Shown here piece by piece: positions 7,336 through 16,610 of a stretch of 64,000 bases of DNA. Position 1 is the stretch's first letter; each line of letters starts with the position of its first letter. The stretch comes from Cognataquiflexum rubidum (GTDB lineage: Bacteria > Bacteroidota > Bacteroidia > Cytophagales > Cyclobacteriaceae): positions 1-64,000 of the forward strand of contig NZ_JAKZAL010000021.1 of NCBI RefSeq assembly GCF_022538115.1. Reading direction: 5' to 3'. A program made the translations under genes and the position numbers. The notes below the pieces were generated by a model that worked only from the letters and a program-made list of their open reading frames with translations, was not told the DNA's origin and did no database searches.

Positions 7336-9069
7336 ATGAAAAAATCTTTCTTCTTATTGTTGGCATTTTGCCTTGGCTTTTCAGCTATTGCCCAAAAGAA
7401 ATACCAGACCCAATTTGAATCCAGTGGCGGAAAGGAAACTCCAACTTACCATGATGTGATCGGATATTTTCAGATTCTGGCTGATGATTTTAAGGAAGTA
7501 AGAATTGTGGAGATGGGCATGACAGATGCCGGACTTCCACTGCATGTGGTCCTATTTGACCGAAAAGGCGCATTTGATCCCAAAGAATGGCATGATACCA
7601 ACGGGCTCGTACTCTTCATCAACAATGCCATCCACCCTGGGGAACCCGATGGCATCGACGCCTCGATGATGTTTTTGAGGGATGTTTTGCTCAAAAAAAT
7701 CGAGGTTCCGGAAAACCTCGCTATGGCCATCATCCCGGTATATAATATCGGTGGTCAACTGAACAGAGGCTCATTTAGCCGGGTCAACCAAAACGGTCCA
7801 GAGGAATTCGGTTTCCGTGGAAATGCAAGAAACTTTGACCTCAACAGGGATTTTATAAAAGCAGATACAAAAAACGCCAAGTCATTCCAGCAGATTTTCA
7901 ATTGGCTGAGGCCGCAGGTATTTATCGATACGCACGTCAGCAACGGTGCCGATTACCAGCATGTGATGACTTTGATCTCCACCCAACACAACAGACTTGG
8001 TGGCAAATTGGGCAGCTATCTGGATCAGGAAATGAATCCAATGCTGTATGAAAAGATGAAAGCAAGGGAATTCCCGATGGTGCCTTATGTCAATGCTTAT
8101 GGTTCAAAACCCGAAGACGGTTGGAACCAATTCAAGGACAGCGGCAGGTATAGCAGCGGCTATGCGGCGCTTTTCAGTACGCTGAGTTTCATGCCGGAGA
8201 CCCACATGCTGAAGCCCTATGACCAAAGGGTGAAATCCACCTATGCGCTGTTTGAAACCTTTATTGAAGTCTTCCAAAAAGACGGTGATAAAATCGTTGA
8301 AATGGCAAAGGCAGACCGGATGGCAAGAAAAACCCAAAAAGAATTTGCCTTAAACCACGTGTTGGACAAAAATCAACATTCACTGATTGAGTTTAACGGC
8401 TATGAATCAAGTCAAAAACCTTCCGAAATCTCAGGGCTACCCAGGCTATATTATGACCGGACGAAACCCTTTTCCAAGGAAGTAAAATTCTTTGATACCT
8501 ATTCTGATGGCTTGGTCATCGAAAAACCAAAAGCCTATATCATTCCTCAAGCTTGGTATCCGGTGATTGAAAACCTCCAAAGAAACGGAATCAGAACCGA
8601 ACAACTGAAAGCCGATACGACTATTCAGGTTACGGTTTATCATATCAAGGATTTCCAAACCGGGCAGCGTCCTTTTGAAGGACATTACCTGCATACCGGG
8701 ATACAGGTTGAAAAATCCCAGTCTGCATTGACTTTCAGAAAAGGGGATTACATGATTGAAATGAATCAGGAAACCAACCGCTATGTCATGGAAGTGTTGG
8801 AACCGCAAGGGGAGGACAGCTTTTTTGCATGGAATTTCTTTGACACCATTCTCCAAGCCAAAGAGGGTTTTTCAGCCTATGTCTTTGAGGATTTGGCAGC
8901 AGAATACCTGAAGCAAAACCCCGAACTCAGAAAACAGCTGGAAGAGGCAAAAGCAAAAGATGAGGAATTGGCCAAGAGTGCCGGTGCACAGTTGAGATGG
9001 GTTCATGAACGCTCTCCTTGGAAAGAGAAAGAACATAACCGCTATCCAGTCTTTAGGGTCGAAAATTGA
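7336..9069 (+). CDS. M14 family zinc carboxypeptidase, secreted
   Basis: 577 residues. Signal peptide 1-20 (ends AIAQ). The zinc ligands of the M14 fold are visible: His100 and Glu103 in HPGEPDG and His200 in FIDTHVSNG. NFDLNRDF (about 167-173) forms part of the substrate pocket, and Glu288 in FMPETHM is the probable catalytic glutamate. The roughly 250 residues after the peptidase domain look like a beta-rich accessory region. Acts outside the cytoplasm on peptide C-termini; specificity is unknown. The preceding intergenic stretch holds the nested palindrome and a heptad tract. Confidence 0.88.
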   Translation: MKKSFFLLLAFCLGFSAIAQKKYQTQFESSGGKETPTYHDVIGYFQILADDFKEVRIVEMGMTDAGLPLHVVLFDRKGAFDPKEWHDTNGLVLFINNAIHPGEPDGIDASMMFLRDVLLKKIEVPENLAMAIIPVYNIGGQLNRGSFSRVNQNGPEEFGFRGNARNFDLNRDFIKADTKNAKSFQQIFNWLRPQVFIDTHVSNGADYQHVMTLISTQHNRLGGKLGSYLDQEMNPMLYEKMKAREFPMVPYVNAYGSKPEDGWNQFKDSGRYSSGYAALFSTLSFMPETHMLKPYDQRVKSTYALFETFIEVFQKDGDKIVEMAKADRMARKTQKEFALNHVLDKNQHSLIEFNGYESSQKPSEISGLPRLYYDRTKPFSKEVKFFDTYSDGLVIEKPKAYIIPQAWYPVIENLQRNGIRTEQLKADTTIQVTVYHIKDFQTGQRPFEGHYLHTGIQVEKSQSALTFRKGDYMIEMNQETNRYVMEVLEPQGEDSFFAWNFFDTILQAKEGFSAYVFEDLAAEYLKQNPELRKQLEEAKAKDEELAKSAGAQLRWVHERSPWKEKEHNRYPVFRVEN

Positions 9070-9145
9070 ATCTACTCTCCCTTAAAATTTACTCAAAGTC
9101 ATTTCTGAAAATCCCTTAGATTCCCTTTACCTTAAAAAATCAAAA

Positions 9146-9463
9146 ATGTCTCAAGAACCCAAACCGAACTTCCTGACCAGGCTTCAGACCAAATGGAAAC
9201 TGAATAGCTTGCTGCAGGTTGTCTTGATTCTCATCGTTTTTGCTCTGACAGGCTTCACGATTTTGTTAATCAAAAAACCGATTTTTGACTTTTTGGGAGT
9301 CAGTATGGAAAGGGGCGGGTTTTGGAAAACAGTCCTATACCTGCTCTTGGTATTGCCGCTTTATCAGGTTATTCTCTTGATGTGGGGATTTGTATTTGGT
9401 CAGTTTTCCTTCTTTTGGGAAAAGGAGAAGCAGTTTATTAGGAGGATAATTGGAAGGAAATAG
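9146..9463 (+). CDS. Small membrane protein, DUF6787-like
   Basis: 105 residues with two long hydrophobic segments (about 23-45 and 63-85) and a charged C-terminus after the motif FGQFSFFWEKEKQF, which is typical of the Bacteroidota family labelled DUF6787. No biochemical function is known. Probably co-transcribed with the peptidase 76 bp upstream. The family name is from memory and should be treated as tentative. Confidence 0.7.
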   Translation: MSQEPKPNFLTRLQTKWKLNSLLQVVLILIVFALTGFTILLIKKPIFDFLGVSMERGGFWKTVLYLLLVLPLYQVILLMWGFVFGQFSFFWEKEKQFIRRIIGRK

Positions 9464-9612
9464 GTCATTAAATGAATGAACCTAATTTTTCTAAATGGAC
9501 ATTAATAGATATTTGAAATTCATGGATATTATCCTAACCTCACAGTTTTTTTACATAGCTACCCATTCTTGCCATTAACCATTCTAACACTCGGAATGAA
9601 GTCCAATTGCCG

Positions 9613-9660
9613 TGGCTATGGACTATGGTCTGTCGACTGTGGACTATTGACCATTGGTCA
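9613..9660. repeat. Heptad repeat tract (TGGACTA family), six consecutive units
   Basis: After a partial unit at 9613 come six in-phase 7-mers from 9619: TGGACTA, TGGTCTG, TCGACTG, TGGACTA, TTGACCA, TTGGTCA. It lies in the gap between the DUF6787-like gene and the convergent isomerase gene. Confidence 0.7.
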
Positions 9661-9670
9661 ATTCAAACAG

Positions 9671-10528
9671 TCATTTTTTTAGATTTTTCAGGTACTCCAT
9701 ACTTTGGGGAACTTGAATATAGTACACGGGACTTTCATCCTCAATGTAGTAATGCTTCACTTTGGCTTTTTTGGCAGCAACCAAAATGGCCGGAAGATCC
9801 AATTGCCCGGTACCAAGAGCAACATCATTTTCAACAGGTGTTCCACCCGACATGTTTCCTTCCACTCCTTTTCGCAGGTCTTTCAAATGCATCAAAGCAA
9901 ACCTTTCTCCATATTTTTCGAGATAAGCCACAGGATCTGCTCCGGGAAAAAATGTCCATAAAATATCCATTTCATAACTCACATACTTGGGATCAGTCTT
10001 CTGAATCATTAGGTCAAAAAGGGTTGCGTCTCCATGGGGTTGAAACTCAAAGCCATGGTTATGGTAGCAAAAAGTCAGGTTATATTTCTCTTTCAATACT
10101 TTCCCAACGACATTAAAATCAGCGATTGCTTTTTCTGCCTCTGCCAAGTCAAAAGGTGCAGTATATGGTATCGAAGCAATTCTGACATATTTTGCTCCAA
10201 GCGTTTTGGCATTTTCTGCCACCTGATCGGTTTTTTCCATCATATCGGAATAACTCACCCCAAAGGACGAACAAAACATGTCGCGCTCATCCAACATTGC
10301 CCGTAAGTCCGCTGCCGTCTTTCCAAAGAGATTGGAAAACTCCATGTCCTTGATGCCCATGGCCTGCAAAGTGTCCAAAGTGGCTGCTACATCCTTTTTG
10401 AAACTGTCGCGGTAAGTATAAGAAACCATCCCGGGTGTGTCAGGAAACAGTGCTTTGTTGGATTGGGCTTCAATATTTCCTACCAAAAGCAGGCTTAACA
10501 TCAAAGTTGTGAGGAGAAACTTGTTCAT
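9671..10528 (-). CDS. Secreted sugar phosphate isomerase/epimerase-like TIM barrel
   Basis: 285 residues. Signal peptide 1-21 (ends IEAQ), then an AP-endonuclease-2/xylose-isomerase type barrel. Conserved acidic and histidine residues sit in CYHNHGFEF, YEMDILW, LMHLKDLR and YIEDE, the expected metal-binding strands. Family members isomerise or epimerise sugars or cyclitols. Export to the periplasm fits the secreted members common in Bacteroidota. It may belong to the leftward group with the next two genes, though 159 bp containing an inverted repeat separate it from them. Confidence 0.85.
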   Translation of the reverse strand: MNKFLLTTLMLSLLLVGNIEAQSNKALFPDTPGMVSYTYRDSFKKDVAATLDTLQAMGIKDMEFSNLFGKTAADLRAMLDERDMFCSSFGVSYSDMMEKTDQVAENAKTLGAKYVRIASIPYTAPFDLAEAEKAIADFNVVGKVLKEKYNLTFCYHNHGFEFQPHGDATLFDLMIQKTDPKYVSYEMDILWTFFPGADPVAYLEKYGERFALMHLKDLRKGVEGNMSGGTPVENDVALGTGQLDLPAILVAAKKAKVKHYYIEDESPVYYIQVPQSMEYLKNLKK

Positions 10529-10577
10529 ATTGTCTGACTTTATAGCTTCGCGTTTTTCTATTTTCTAAAGATTTGCT

Positions 10578-10674
10578 CCCGCAGATTTCGCAGACTGCCG
10601 CAGATTATTTTTATGTCTATAATTTATTCGAACTTTTCAAAGAATCGATCTGCTTCATCCGCACCATCTGCGGG
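10578..10674. repeat. Dispersed-type inverted repeat (CCCGCAGAT / ATCTGCGGG)
   Basis: Complementary 9-bp ends at 10578-10586 and 10666-10674 enclose about 80 bp that repeat the hexamer CGCAGA or its near-variants. Such CGCAGATT-rich elements are often scattered between genes in Bacteroidota. Any function, including termination of the upstream gene, is unproven. Confidence 0.55.
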
Positions 10675-10687
10675 AATTAAATTTTGA

Positions 10688-11500
10688 TTAAAGATACCTT
10701 TTTTTGAAAGTTTCCATCATCCATGCATTTACTTCCCATTGATTGACGAGTGGTTTACCAGTCTGAGGATGCAGGACCATATAGGGAGGAGCCCCAAATT
10801 CCGGTGTCACCGTGAAGGTTGTTTTGCCTTCTTTTGCAGCTTTTTCAATTACCTGATCCCACCACATAAAGTGTTTTTCCAAAGCGGAATTCCATTCAGG
10901 AACTCTTGGATCCGGCACCTGCGGCCCTTCGGTATATCCAACTCTCGCATGAAGGTGCGCTGTCGACCTTATGGCCGTCTGAACAGCCTCCTCTTGGTCT
11001 TCCAAAAAGGATTCTGCAGTCACACACCAATGGGAAATGTCCAAGGCGATTTTCAGTTCAGGAAGGCGGTCAAGGTAACCTTTGGTAATATGGGCAGCAA
11101 AACTCCATTTGCCACGATGGGTTTCATGAAGGACAGGGATTGATGTTTCAATTGAAATTTGGGATGCCAAGTCAAATAAGGCTTTGTTTTGATCAAAGGA
11201 ATAGTAGTCCTTGCCGGTTTGGGAATTGATAAAAAGGGGATTGGTCGCAGCCAAATTTCTGAGTCTTCTTTCAAAATTTTTGGTATGCACCAAAAAATCA
11301 GCATCGACAGTTTCCCAATGTTGGGCTATCAACTTTAAACCATAAGAATTAATCAGATTTGCCCTTTGATCTCTTTCCTTTTCATCCAAAGGAAAACTCA
11401 TTTCCACACCGTCATATCCTGCCTCCAAAACACGGTTTAAGAAATCTTCAAAAGGGATGGCTTCGGAGCCCCAAAGCGGGCAAAAGTATGCTATTTTCAT
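10688..11500 (-). CDS. Cytoplasmic sugar phosphate isomerase/epimerase
   Basis: 270 residues with no signal peptide. Xylose-isomerase-like TIM barrel: EAGYDGVEMSFP near the N-terminus, HETHRGKW and ALDISHW in the metal-site strands, HLHARVGYTEGPQVPDPR and VTPEFGAPPY toward the end. Its start is 16 bp from the phytanoyl-CoA dioxygenase-like gene, so the two form an operon. Together they look like a small-molecule sugar or polyol catabolic unit; the substrate is unknown. Confidence 0.85.
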   Translation of the reverse strand: MKIAYFCPLWGSEAIPFEDFLNRVLEAGYDGVEMSFPLDEKERDQRANLINSYGLKLIAQHWETVDADFLVHTKNFERRLRNLAATNPLFINSQTGKDYYSFDQNKALFDLASQISIETSIPVLHETHRGKWSFAAHITKGYLDRLPELKIALDISHWCVTAESFLEDQEEAVQTAIRSTAHLHARVGYTEGPQVPDPRVPEWNSALEKHFMWWDQVIEKAAKEGKTTFTVTPEFGAPPYMVLHPQTGKPLVNQWEVNAWMMETFKKRYL

Positions 11501-11516
11501 ATTGATGAAATTGGAA

Positions 11517-12374
11517 TCAAGAGGACTTTACATCTTTTTCCCAACCTGTTTCTTTGAGCGCGGGATCATTTTCCTTTTTGAGAAAATCGGCAGAGGAAAG
11601 TGAGTCTGCCTCCCATTCCAAAATGGCTTCATCCGGAACCATGTCTACAGGAGTTTTCCAAGAAGTGGATGTTTCATTGTAGGATAGGTTGGATTGGGAA
11701 TTGTAACAGGCAATGATGGACCAACGGGGTTTGTCAGAAAGATTGGCTTCTGACCTGTGCAGCAAATTGCTATGAAAAAACAAGGCATCTCCCGGATCGA
11801 TTTCACAATACACCAATTCCATTGTTTTGAGGGCATTTTCGACCATGACCATGTCCGCACCGACCTGTTCCCCGGAAAACCCGTGATTAACCCTGCCCAA
11901 TTTGTGGGAACCTTTTATTACCTGAAGGCAGCCATTTTCCTTGTTGGCTTCCGTCAATGCCACCATGACGCTAAGGAGTTGGTCCGGAAACATAAACTGG
12001 TTCTTATACCAATACCCATAGTCTTGATGCCATTCCCAAGCTCCGCCGACACGTGGTTCTTTTTGCATGAGTTTAGAATGAAAGTGACAGACAGGTGCAT
12101 CACTGTCCAACAATTTAGCCACTGACTTCACCATTTTTTCACTCCTTGTCAGGTATCCAAAAACATCATTCCCGGGCTTAAACCAAAGTGAAAGTCTTGT
12201 TTTCTTCCCTGAAAGGTCATTGAGGTCCAATGCGTTTTTTCTCATGGCATCGTCTTCGATGGCTGTCCTGTACATTTTTTCTGTCTCTTCTTTAGAACAG
12301 AATCCTTTGACCAGGACGTAACCGTCCCGGTGGAAATCAGCTACTTGGGCGGGAGTCAAGGTAGAGAGGCTCAT
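11517..12374 (-). CDS. Phytanoyl-CoA dioxygenase (PhyH) family protein
   Basis: 285 residues from the ATG at 12374; an upstream start would add 11 unconserved residues. Non-haem Fe(II)/2-oxoglutarate oxygenase: the HxD pair is His116 and Asp118 (WHQDYG), the distal histidine is probably His206 in HSNLLHRSEAN and Arg217 would bind 2-oxoglutarate. It heads the leftward operon with the isomerase genes. Bacterial PhyH proteins hydroxylate varied substrates, so the fatty-acid name should not be taken literally here. Confidence 0.87.
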   Translation of the reverse strand: MSLSTLTPAQVADFHRDGYVLVKGFCSKEETEKMYRTAIEDDAMRKNALDLNDLSGKKTRLSLWFKPGNDVFGYLTRSEKMVKSVAKLLDSDAPVCHFHSKLMQKEPRVGGAWEWHQDYGYWYKNQFMFPDQLLSVMVALTEANKENGCLQVIKGSHKLGRVNHGFSGEQVGADMVMVENALKTMELVYCEIDPGDALFFHSNLLHRSEANLSDKPRWSIIACYNSQSNLSYNETSTSWKTPVDMVPDEAILEWEADSLSSADFLKKENDPALKETGWEKDVKSS

Positions 12375-12512
12375 GGGTTTGGAATTTGGTTTTTTATAAA
12401 AATACACAACTTGTAATTGGACTGCCAGCCTATTTTCAAAATAAATATTCCAACAGTCAGGTTCTCTCCCTGAAAATCTGATCTTTTATCTTCGGTCTAC
12501 GGGCATATTGTT

Positions 12513-12520
12513 TAGATTTG
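12513..12520 (+). promoter_or_regulatory. Bacteroidota -7 promoter element (TAGATTTG) for the ABC exporter
   Basis: A perfect TAnnTTTG match 30 bp before the ATG at 12551, with a TTCG (12491-12494) exactly 18 bp upstream as a weak -33 element. Confidence 0.6.
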
Positions 12521-12550
12521 CAGGTTAGGAATTCAGAATTAAAAGTATCC

Positions 12551-14341
12551 ATGGCAAAAAAGAGAGGCAATGCCCTTGAAGAGCACGAAAAGCGCAAGCT
12601 GACCAAACAGAATCTGAGTAAGCTTGGGGGGATTTTTAGGTTTATCTTACCTTACAAATTAAATTTTTTCCTGGGGATGCTTTTCCTCATATTTTCAAGT
12701 CTTACACTTTTGACTTTTCCCTATGTGGCGGGAAAACTCATCGATACAGCTTCAGGGAAAACATGGTTGGTGGATGACATCAACGGAATCGCATTTATCC
12801 TCCTGGGAATATTATTGGTTCAGAGTATTTTTTCTTTTTTCAGGGTGTGGCTTTTTGCCAAAGTATCCGAGCGCAGTATGCGGGACATCAGGATTTCATT
12901 GTACAGCCAATTGGTGCAGTTGCCGATGACCTTTTTTGACAAAAGAAGAACCGGAGAACTGATCAGCAGGATTACAGCCGATGTCAGCATGTTGCAGGAT
13001 ACTTTCTCGACGACCTTAGCGGAACTCCTAAGACAGATCATCACCTTGGTCGCAGGTGTGATTTTCCTGATGATGACCACGCCCAAATTGACGCTTTTTA
13101 TGTTGGCGACATTCCCTGTTTTGGTAATCATTGCGATGGTCTTTGGGAAGTTTATCCGCAAACTCTCCAAAGAAACCCAAGATGAACTTGCAGCTGCCAA
13201 TGTGATTGTGGAAGAAACATTACAGTCCATCATGACTGTCAAATCCTTTGCTGGTGAGGAATACGAATCCAACAGGTATAGAAAAGGATTGAATAAAGTC
13301 GTGGCAGTGGCACTGAAAGCCGCGGGATTCCGAGGCGCTTTTATCTCCTTTATCATCTTTGCTTTGTTTGGCGGCATCGTAGCGGTGATGTGGTACGGCG
13401 CGACATTAGTGGCTTCCGGAGACATGAGCGTGGGAGATTTGGTTTCATTTGTACTCTATACCACATTTATCGGTGGGTCGATTGCAGGCTTGGGAGACAT
13501 TTATGGCCAACTCCAAAAAGCCATTGGTTCTTCTGAGAGGGTTTTGGAGATTTTGGGCGAAGCTCCAGAAGTCTCCACGGCAGATTTCCAAAAAGTCCCG
13601 ATGGAAGGAAAAGTAAGCTTCCGGGGTGTACGGTTTTCTTATCCTACCCGTCCCGAAATGGAAGTGCTCAAAAGCATAGACTTTGAAATTCCTGCCGGAG
13701 AAAAAGTCGCTTTGGCAGGTCAAAGCGGAGCCGGTAAGTCTACCATTATCCAGCTTTTGCTGAAGTTTTACCCGATTGACAAAGGTCAGATATTGATTGA
13801 TGGCAAATCAATCGACACCTGGAATCTGAAGCAACTCCGATCCAATATCGGAATCGTCCCACAGGAAGTTCTTTTATTTGGCGGAAGCATCAAAGAAAAT
13901 ATAGCTTACGCCAAGCCCGATGCTTCAGAGGAAGAAATCATCGAAGCTGCCAAAAAAGCAAATGCCTGGCAGTTTATCAGCAAATTTCCCGAAGGAATGG
14001 AAACCAAAGTAGGTGAGCGGGGGATCAAACTTTCCGGTGGACAGCGTCAGCGTGTGGCCATCGCCCGGGCCATCCTGAAGGATCCTGCGATTTTGATTTT
14101 AGACGAAGCGACCTCCTCTTTGGACGCTGAATCTGAGGCATTGGTACAGGAGGCATTGGATGAACTGATGAAAAACAGGACGACCATTATCATCGCCCAC
14201 CGCTTATCCACGATCCGCAAGGTGGACAGGATTTATGTGCTCAAGGAAGGGGAGATTGTCGAGGAAGGAACCCACGAACAATTGGCATTGCAGGAAGATG
14301 GGTTTTATGCCAATCTGGTAAGGTTGCAATTTGCGGAGTAA
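12551..14341 (+). CDS. ABC exporter, fused permease and ATPase (MsbA/LmrA type)
   Basis: 596 residues from the ATG at 12551. A six-helix transmembrane domain (about 25-325) is followed by the nucleotide-binding domain: Walker A GQSGAGKST at 390-398, signature LSGGQ at 494-498, Walker B ILILDE at 514-519 and switch histidine at 550. As a half-transporter it must dimerise. Such proteins export lipids, drugs or peptides; lipid A-core flipping (MsbA) is possible but cannot be decided. The upstream in-frame start at 12518 lies inside the promoter and is rejected. Confidence 0.93.
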   Translation: MAKKRGNALEEHEKRKLTKQNLSKLGGIFRFILPYKLNFFLGMLFLIFSSLTLLTFPYVAGKLIDTASGKTWLVDDINGIAFILLGILLVQSIFSFFRVWLFAKVSERSMRDIRISLYSQLVQLPMTFFDKRRTGELISRITADVSMLQDTFSTTLAELLRQIITLVAGVIFLMMTTPKLTLFMLATFPVLVIIAMVFGKFIRKLSKETQDELAAANVIVEETLQSIMTVKSFAGEEYESNRYRKGLNKVVAVALKAAGFRGAFISFIIFALFGGIVAVMWYGATLVASGDMSVGDLVSFVLYTTFIGGSIAGLGDIYGQLQKAIGSSERVLEILGEAPEVSTADFQKVPMEGKVSFRGVRFSYPTRPEMEVLKSIDFEIPAGEKVALAGQSGAGKSTIIQLLLKFYPIDKGQILIDGKSIDTWNLKQLRSNIGIVPQEVLLFGGSIKENIAYAKPDASEEEIIEAAKKANAWQFISKFPEGMETKVGERGIKLSGGQRQRVAIARAILKDPAILILDEATSSLDAESEALVQEALDELMKNRTTIIIAHRLSTIRKVDRIYVLKEGEIVEEGTHEQLALQEDGFYANLVRLQFAE

Positions 14342-14369
14342 AAAGGTTTAAAAATCTTTTCCAAAGTTA

Positions 14370-14460
14370 TCCTGCTTCTCCCGAAGCAGGAACAATCATT
14401 TTCCCGCAAAGCGGCAAAGGGGAAATACTTTTAATCTCACGCAGGGCCGCAAAGCCCCAG
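14370..14460. repeat. Hairpin plus dispersed CGCAAAG-type repeat
   Basis: A perfect 9-bp hairpin (TCCTGCTTC 14370-14378, GAAGCAGGA 14383-14391) is followed by two CGCAAAG/CGGCAAAG-like units. There is no T run, so it is not a convincing terminator. Part of the 360-bp gene-free stretch between the ABC exporter and the bestrophin. Confidence 0.5.
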
Positions 14461-14535
14461 TTTCTGGAAAGTCAGCTACTTGATCTCCAAATGACCTCCG
14501 AATTCAAACTTCCAACTTCCCCACCTCCCACCATT

Positions 14536-14662
14536 CACCTTTTACCTCAACCTTCATCCCCACCTCTCACTTCTCACCTTTTACCTCAACCTTTATCCCC
14601 ACCTCTCACCTTTCACTTTTTACCTCATCCTTCATCCCTCCTATCTCATCCTTTCTGTACCT
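14536..14662. repeat. 39-bp tandem repeat, pyrimidine-rich
   Basis: Units start at 14536, 14575 and 14614. The first two differ at few positions; the third is degenerate. Inside them, blocks such as CTCACTT, CTCACCT, TTTACCT and CAACCTT run with 7-bp spacing. The strand is almost purely C/T/A. The region is open in one frame, but the product would be a low-complexity Pro/Leu/Ser peptide and is not believed to be a gene. Confidence 0.75.
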
Positions 14663-14701
14663 TTTCCTCTATATTCGCAGGATTTATTCTTTCTCCGTAA
14701 A

Positions 14702-15583
14702 ATGTTTTACTACAATTCCAAAGACTGGCTGCTTGCCATTTTCAAAATCACCAAGGCTGATACCATCAGACCGCTGATCCCAACATTGATTTTTATTGCG
14801 CTGTACTCTTGGGGGATTGTGTACCTGGAGGTCAATTACCTCAAGTTGTCCGAAAACAGCGATGCTCGAAACATCACCATCATGCATACGCTTTTGGGTT
14901 TTGCTATATCGATGCTACTCGTCTTCAGGACTAATACCGCTTACGACCGCTGGTGGGAAGGAAGGAAACATTGGGGAAACCTTGTCAACAACAGCCGTAA
15001 TCTCGCTATCAAGCTTCAGGTTTTTTTGCCGGTAGAAGACCACGGGTCCAGGACTTTTTTCAAGCAAGTGATTCCATTGTATGCTTTGGCACTTCGAAGG
15101 CACCTCCAAAAAGACAGTACCATGCTCCAGCTTGACGAAAAACCACATCCCGAACTGCCTGACTTTGGCCACAAAGTACATGTACCCAACAAAGTGGCTG
15201 AAAGCATGATTTTCAAAGTCCACAACTTATACAAAAACAAAGTCATCAGCGGTGACCAACTCATCGTCCTCAATGGAGAGATCAGTTCCTTCACCGACAT
15301 CTGTGGTGCCTGCGAAAGGATCAAGAATACCCCGATTCCATTTAGCTATAGTGCTTTTATCAAAAAATTTATCTTTATCTATGTGGCGACACTGCCCTTT
15401 GGCTTGGCGCTGTCGATGGGATATTTTACCATTCCGGTGACGACTTTTATATTCTATGTTTTGGCGAGTTTGGAACTGATTGCGGAGGAAATCGAAGATC
15501 CCTTTGGTACCGACAGCAACGACCTGCCGATGGCCAAGATCGCCGAGAATATCAAAGGAAATGTGGGGGAGATTTTGGGGTAG
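14702..15583 (+). CDS. Bestrophin family channel protein
   Basis: 293 residues. The hallmark RTNTAYDRWWEGRKHWG lies near 76-92, four hydrophobic segments are present and the C-terminal DPFGTDSNDLP matches bestrophin homologues. Bacterial members form pentameric ion channels, selective for cations in studied cases. A TATATTCG box about 30 bp upstream is a one-mismatch -7 element. The gene stands alone. Confidence 0.9.
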   Translation: MFYYNSKDWLLAIFKITKADTIRPLIPTLIFIALYSWGIVYLEVNYLKLSENSDARNITIMHTLLGFAISMLLVFRTNTAYDRWWEGRKHWGNLVNNSRNLAIKLQVFLPVEDHGSRTFFKQVIPLYALALRRHLQKDSTMLQLDEKPHPELPDFGHKVHVPNKVAESMIFKVHNLYKNKVISGDQLIVLNGEISSFTDICGACERIKNTPIPFSYSAFIKKFIFIYVATLPFGLALSMGYFTIPVTTFIFYVLASLELIAEEIEDPFGTDSNDLPMAKIAENIKGNVGEILG

Positions 15584-15631
15584 GTTTTCGGCCTGTCATT
15601 CTAAACCGCAACTTATTTGGAATTTAATTTT

Positions 15632-16033
15632 CTAAACAAACGGATTGATTATAGTAAGTCTTTTATCAATTACCAATCCATTCTGTAAATCCTCCGTGTA
15701 TAAAAATTCACAACCCGATTCCAAGGCCGTTGCAACAATAAAAGCATCGAAAATCTGAAAATCATACTTTTCAACTAATTCAAATCCTATTCCTATTGTT
15801 TGATCAGAAATAGGAACATATTGACATTCTTTCATCAACCTACTGATAATTTCAATAACCGAATCTTTAGGAAATTTCCACCTTCTATTCAAAACATTTA
15901 TTAGCTCACTCAGTGATTGGGAGTTGAAAACGGGATGAAGTAAAATTAATTCAGCTGCTTTTGTTCTTCTTTGATCTATAGAAGTATCTAAAAAATAGAG
16001 TAACACATTTGTGTCGACAGCAATTTTACTCAT
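15632..16033 (-). CDS. PIN-domain toxin (VapC-like ribonuclease)
   Basis: 133 residues from the ATG at 16033. DTNVLLYFLD at the N-terminus supplies the first catalytic aspartate, LSELINVL the glutamate, and IFDAFIVATALE plus YTEDLQNG the later acidic residues of the PIN Mg2+ site. It overlaps the upstream antitoxin gene by 8 bp (ATGAGTAA), the usual antitoxin-first arrangement that couples translation. Likely an RNA-cleaving toxin held by its partner. Confidence 0.85.
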   Translation of the reverse strand: MSKIAVDTNVLLYFLDTSIDQRRTKAAELILLHPVFNSQSLSELINVLNRRWKFPKDSVIEIISRLMKECQYVPISDQTIGIGFELVEKYDFQIFDAFIVATALESGCEFLYTEDLQNGLVIDKRLTIINPFV

Positions 16034-16262
16034 AATCAGTTGCCTCTTCTCGGCTGAAAAAATACGTTCCTTTACTGTCAAATGTCAGTCCATCAAACTT
16101 TGCAAATAGACTGCCTATAGCCGTAACTTCCTTAGCCAAAGATGGGTCTGTTTCCGGTTCTTTAATTTCAAAAGCTATTAATTCAATTTTTTTTCCAATA
16201 AAAGACTCAGGAATTTCCAAAGTATATGTTTTCTTTTTCGGAATTATAATTCGCCTGATCAT
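16026..16262 (-). CDS. Antitoxin partner of the PIN toxin
   Basis: 78 residues. The N-terminus IIPKKKTYTLEIPESFIGKKIELIAFEI has the basic beta-strand pattern of small DNA-binding antitoxins (quoted here in part only as a pattern), and the acidic C-terminus would wrap the toxin. The assignment rests on the 8-bp overlap with the PIN gene as much as on sequence. Probably autoregulates the pair. Confidence 0.72.
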   Translation of the reverse strand: MIRRIIIPKKKTYTLEIPESFIGKKIELIAFEIKEPETDPSLAKEVTAIGSLFAKFDGLTFDSKGTYFFSREEATDYE

Positions 16263-16431
16263 ATTTTATAAAGGTTTGATATAGATAAATTTAAACAAAA
16301 TTGAGGAATATAAAACTCTTAATTATAATCCTGAACCAGAAGGTGAAAGTTTCTATTCCATTTTCTATACCCAATTCACTGCTACGGATTATCAAAAAGT
16401 TAGCTAAAAGATAATTTTAAGGCGGAGTATC

Positions 16432-16482
16432 TTTAGCTAAGACACTGAGTATCCATACCTCAGACACGGAGTATCCTTAAGG
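16432..16482. repeat. Triple GAGTATC direct repeat
   Basis: GGAGTATCT, TGAGTATCC and GGAGTATCC occur within 45 bp; two are preceded by AGACAC. It lies in the 430-bp gene-free stretch between the toxin-antitoxin promoter region and the cassette gene. Function unknown. Confidence 0.5.
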
Positions 16483-16610
16483 AGAGGTGGGCGGATGGTA
16501 TATTTTGGGATAAAGGAAAGTCTGTTTAGTCACTATAAAAGCTGAAATCCGAAATTGGATATTTAGAATATTAGTTTTATGTTTAGATAATTCAAAAATA
16601 TCCGCAACTG

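Noticed and set aside
9671..12374. The PhyH/isomerase group as a secondary-metabolite cluster
   Set aside because: No core biosynthetic enzyme is present; PhyH with sugar isomerases fits ordinary sugar catabolism better.
14491..14700. Open frame of 69 codons rich in Pro, Leu and Ser
   Set aside because: It is the translation of the 39-bp tandem repeat and has no independent support.
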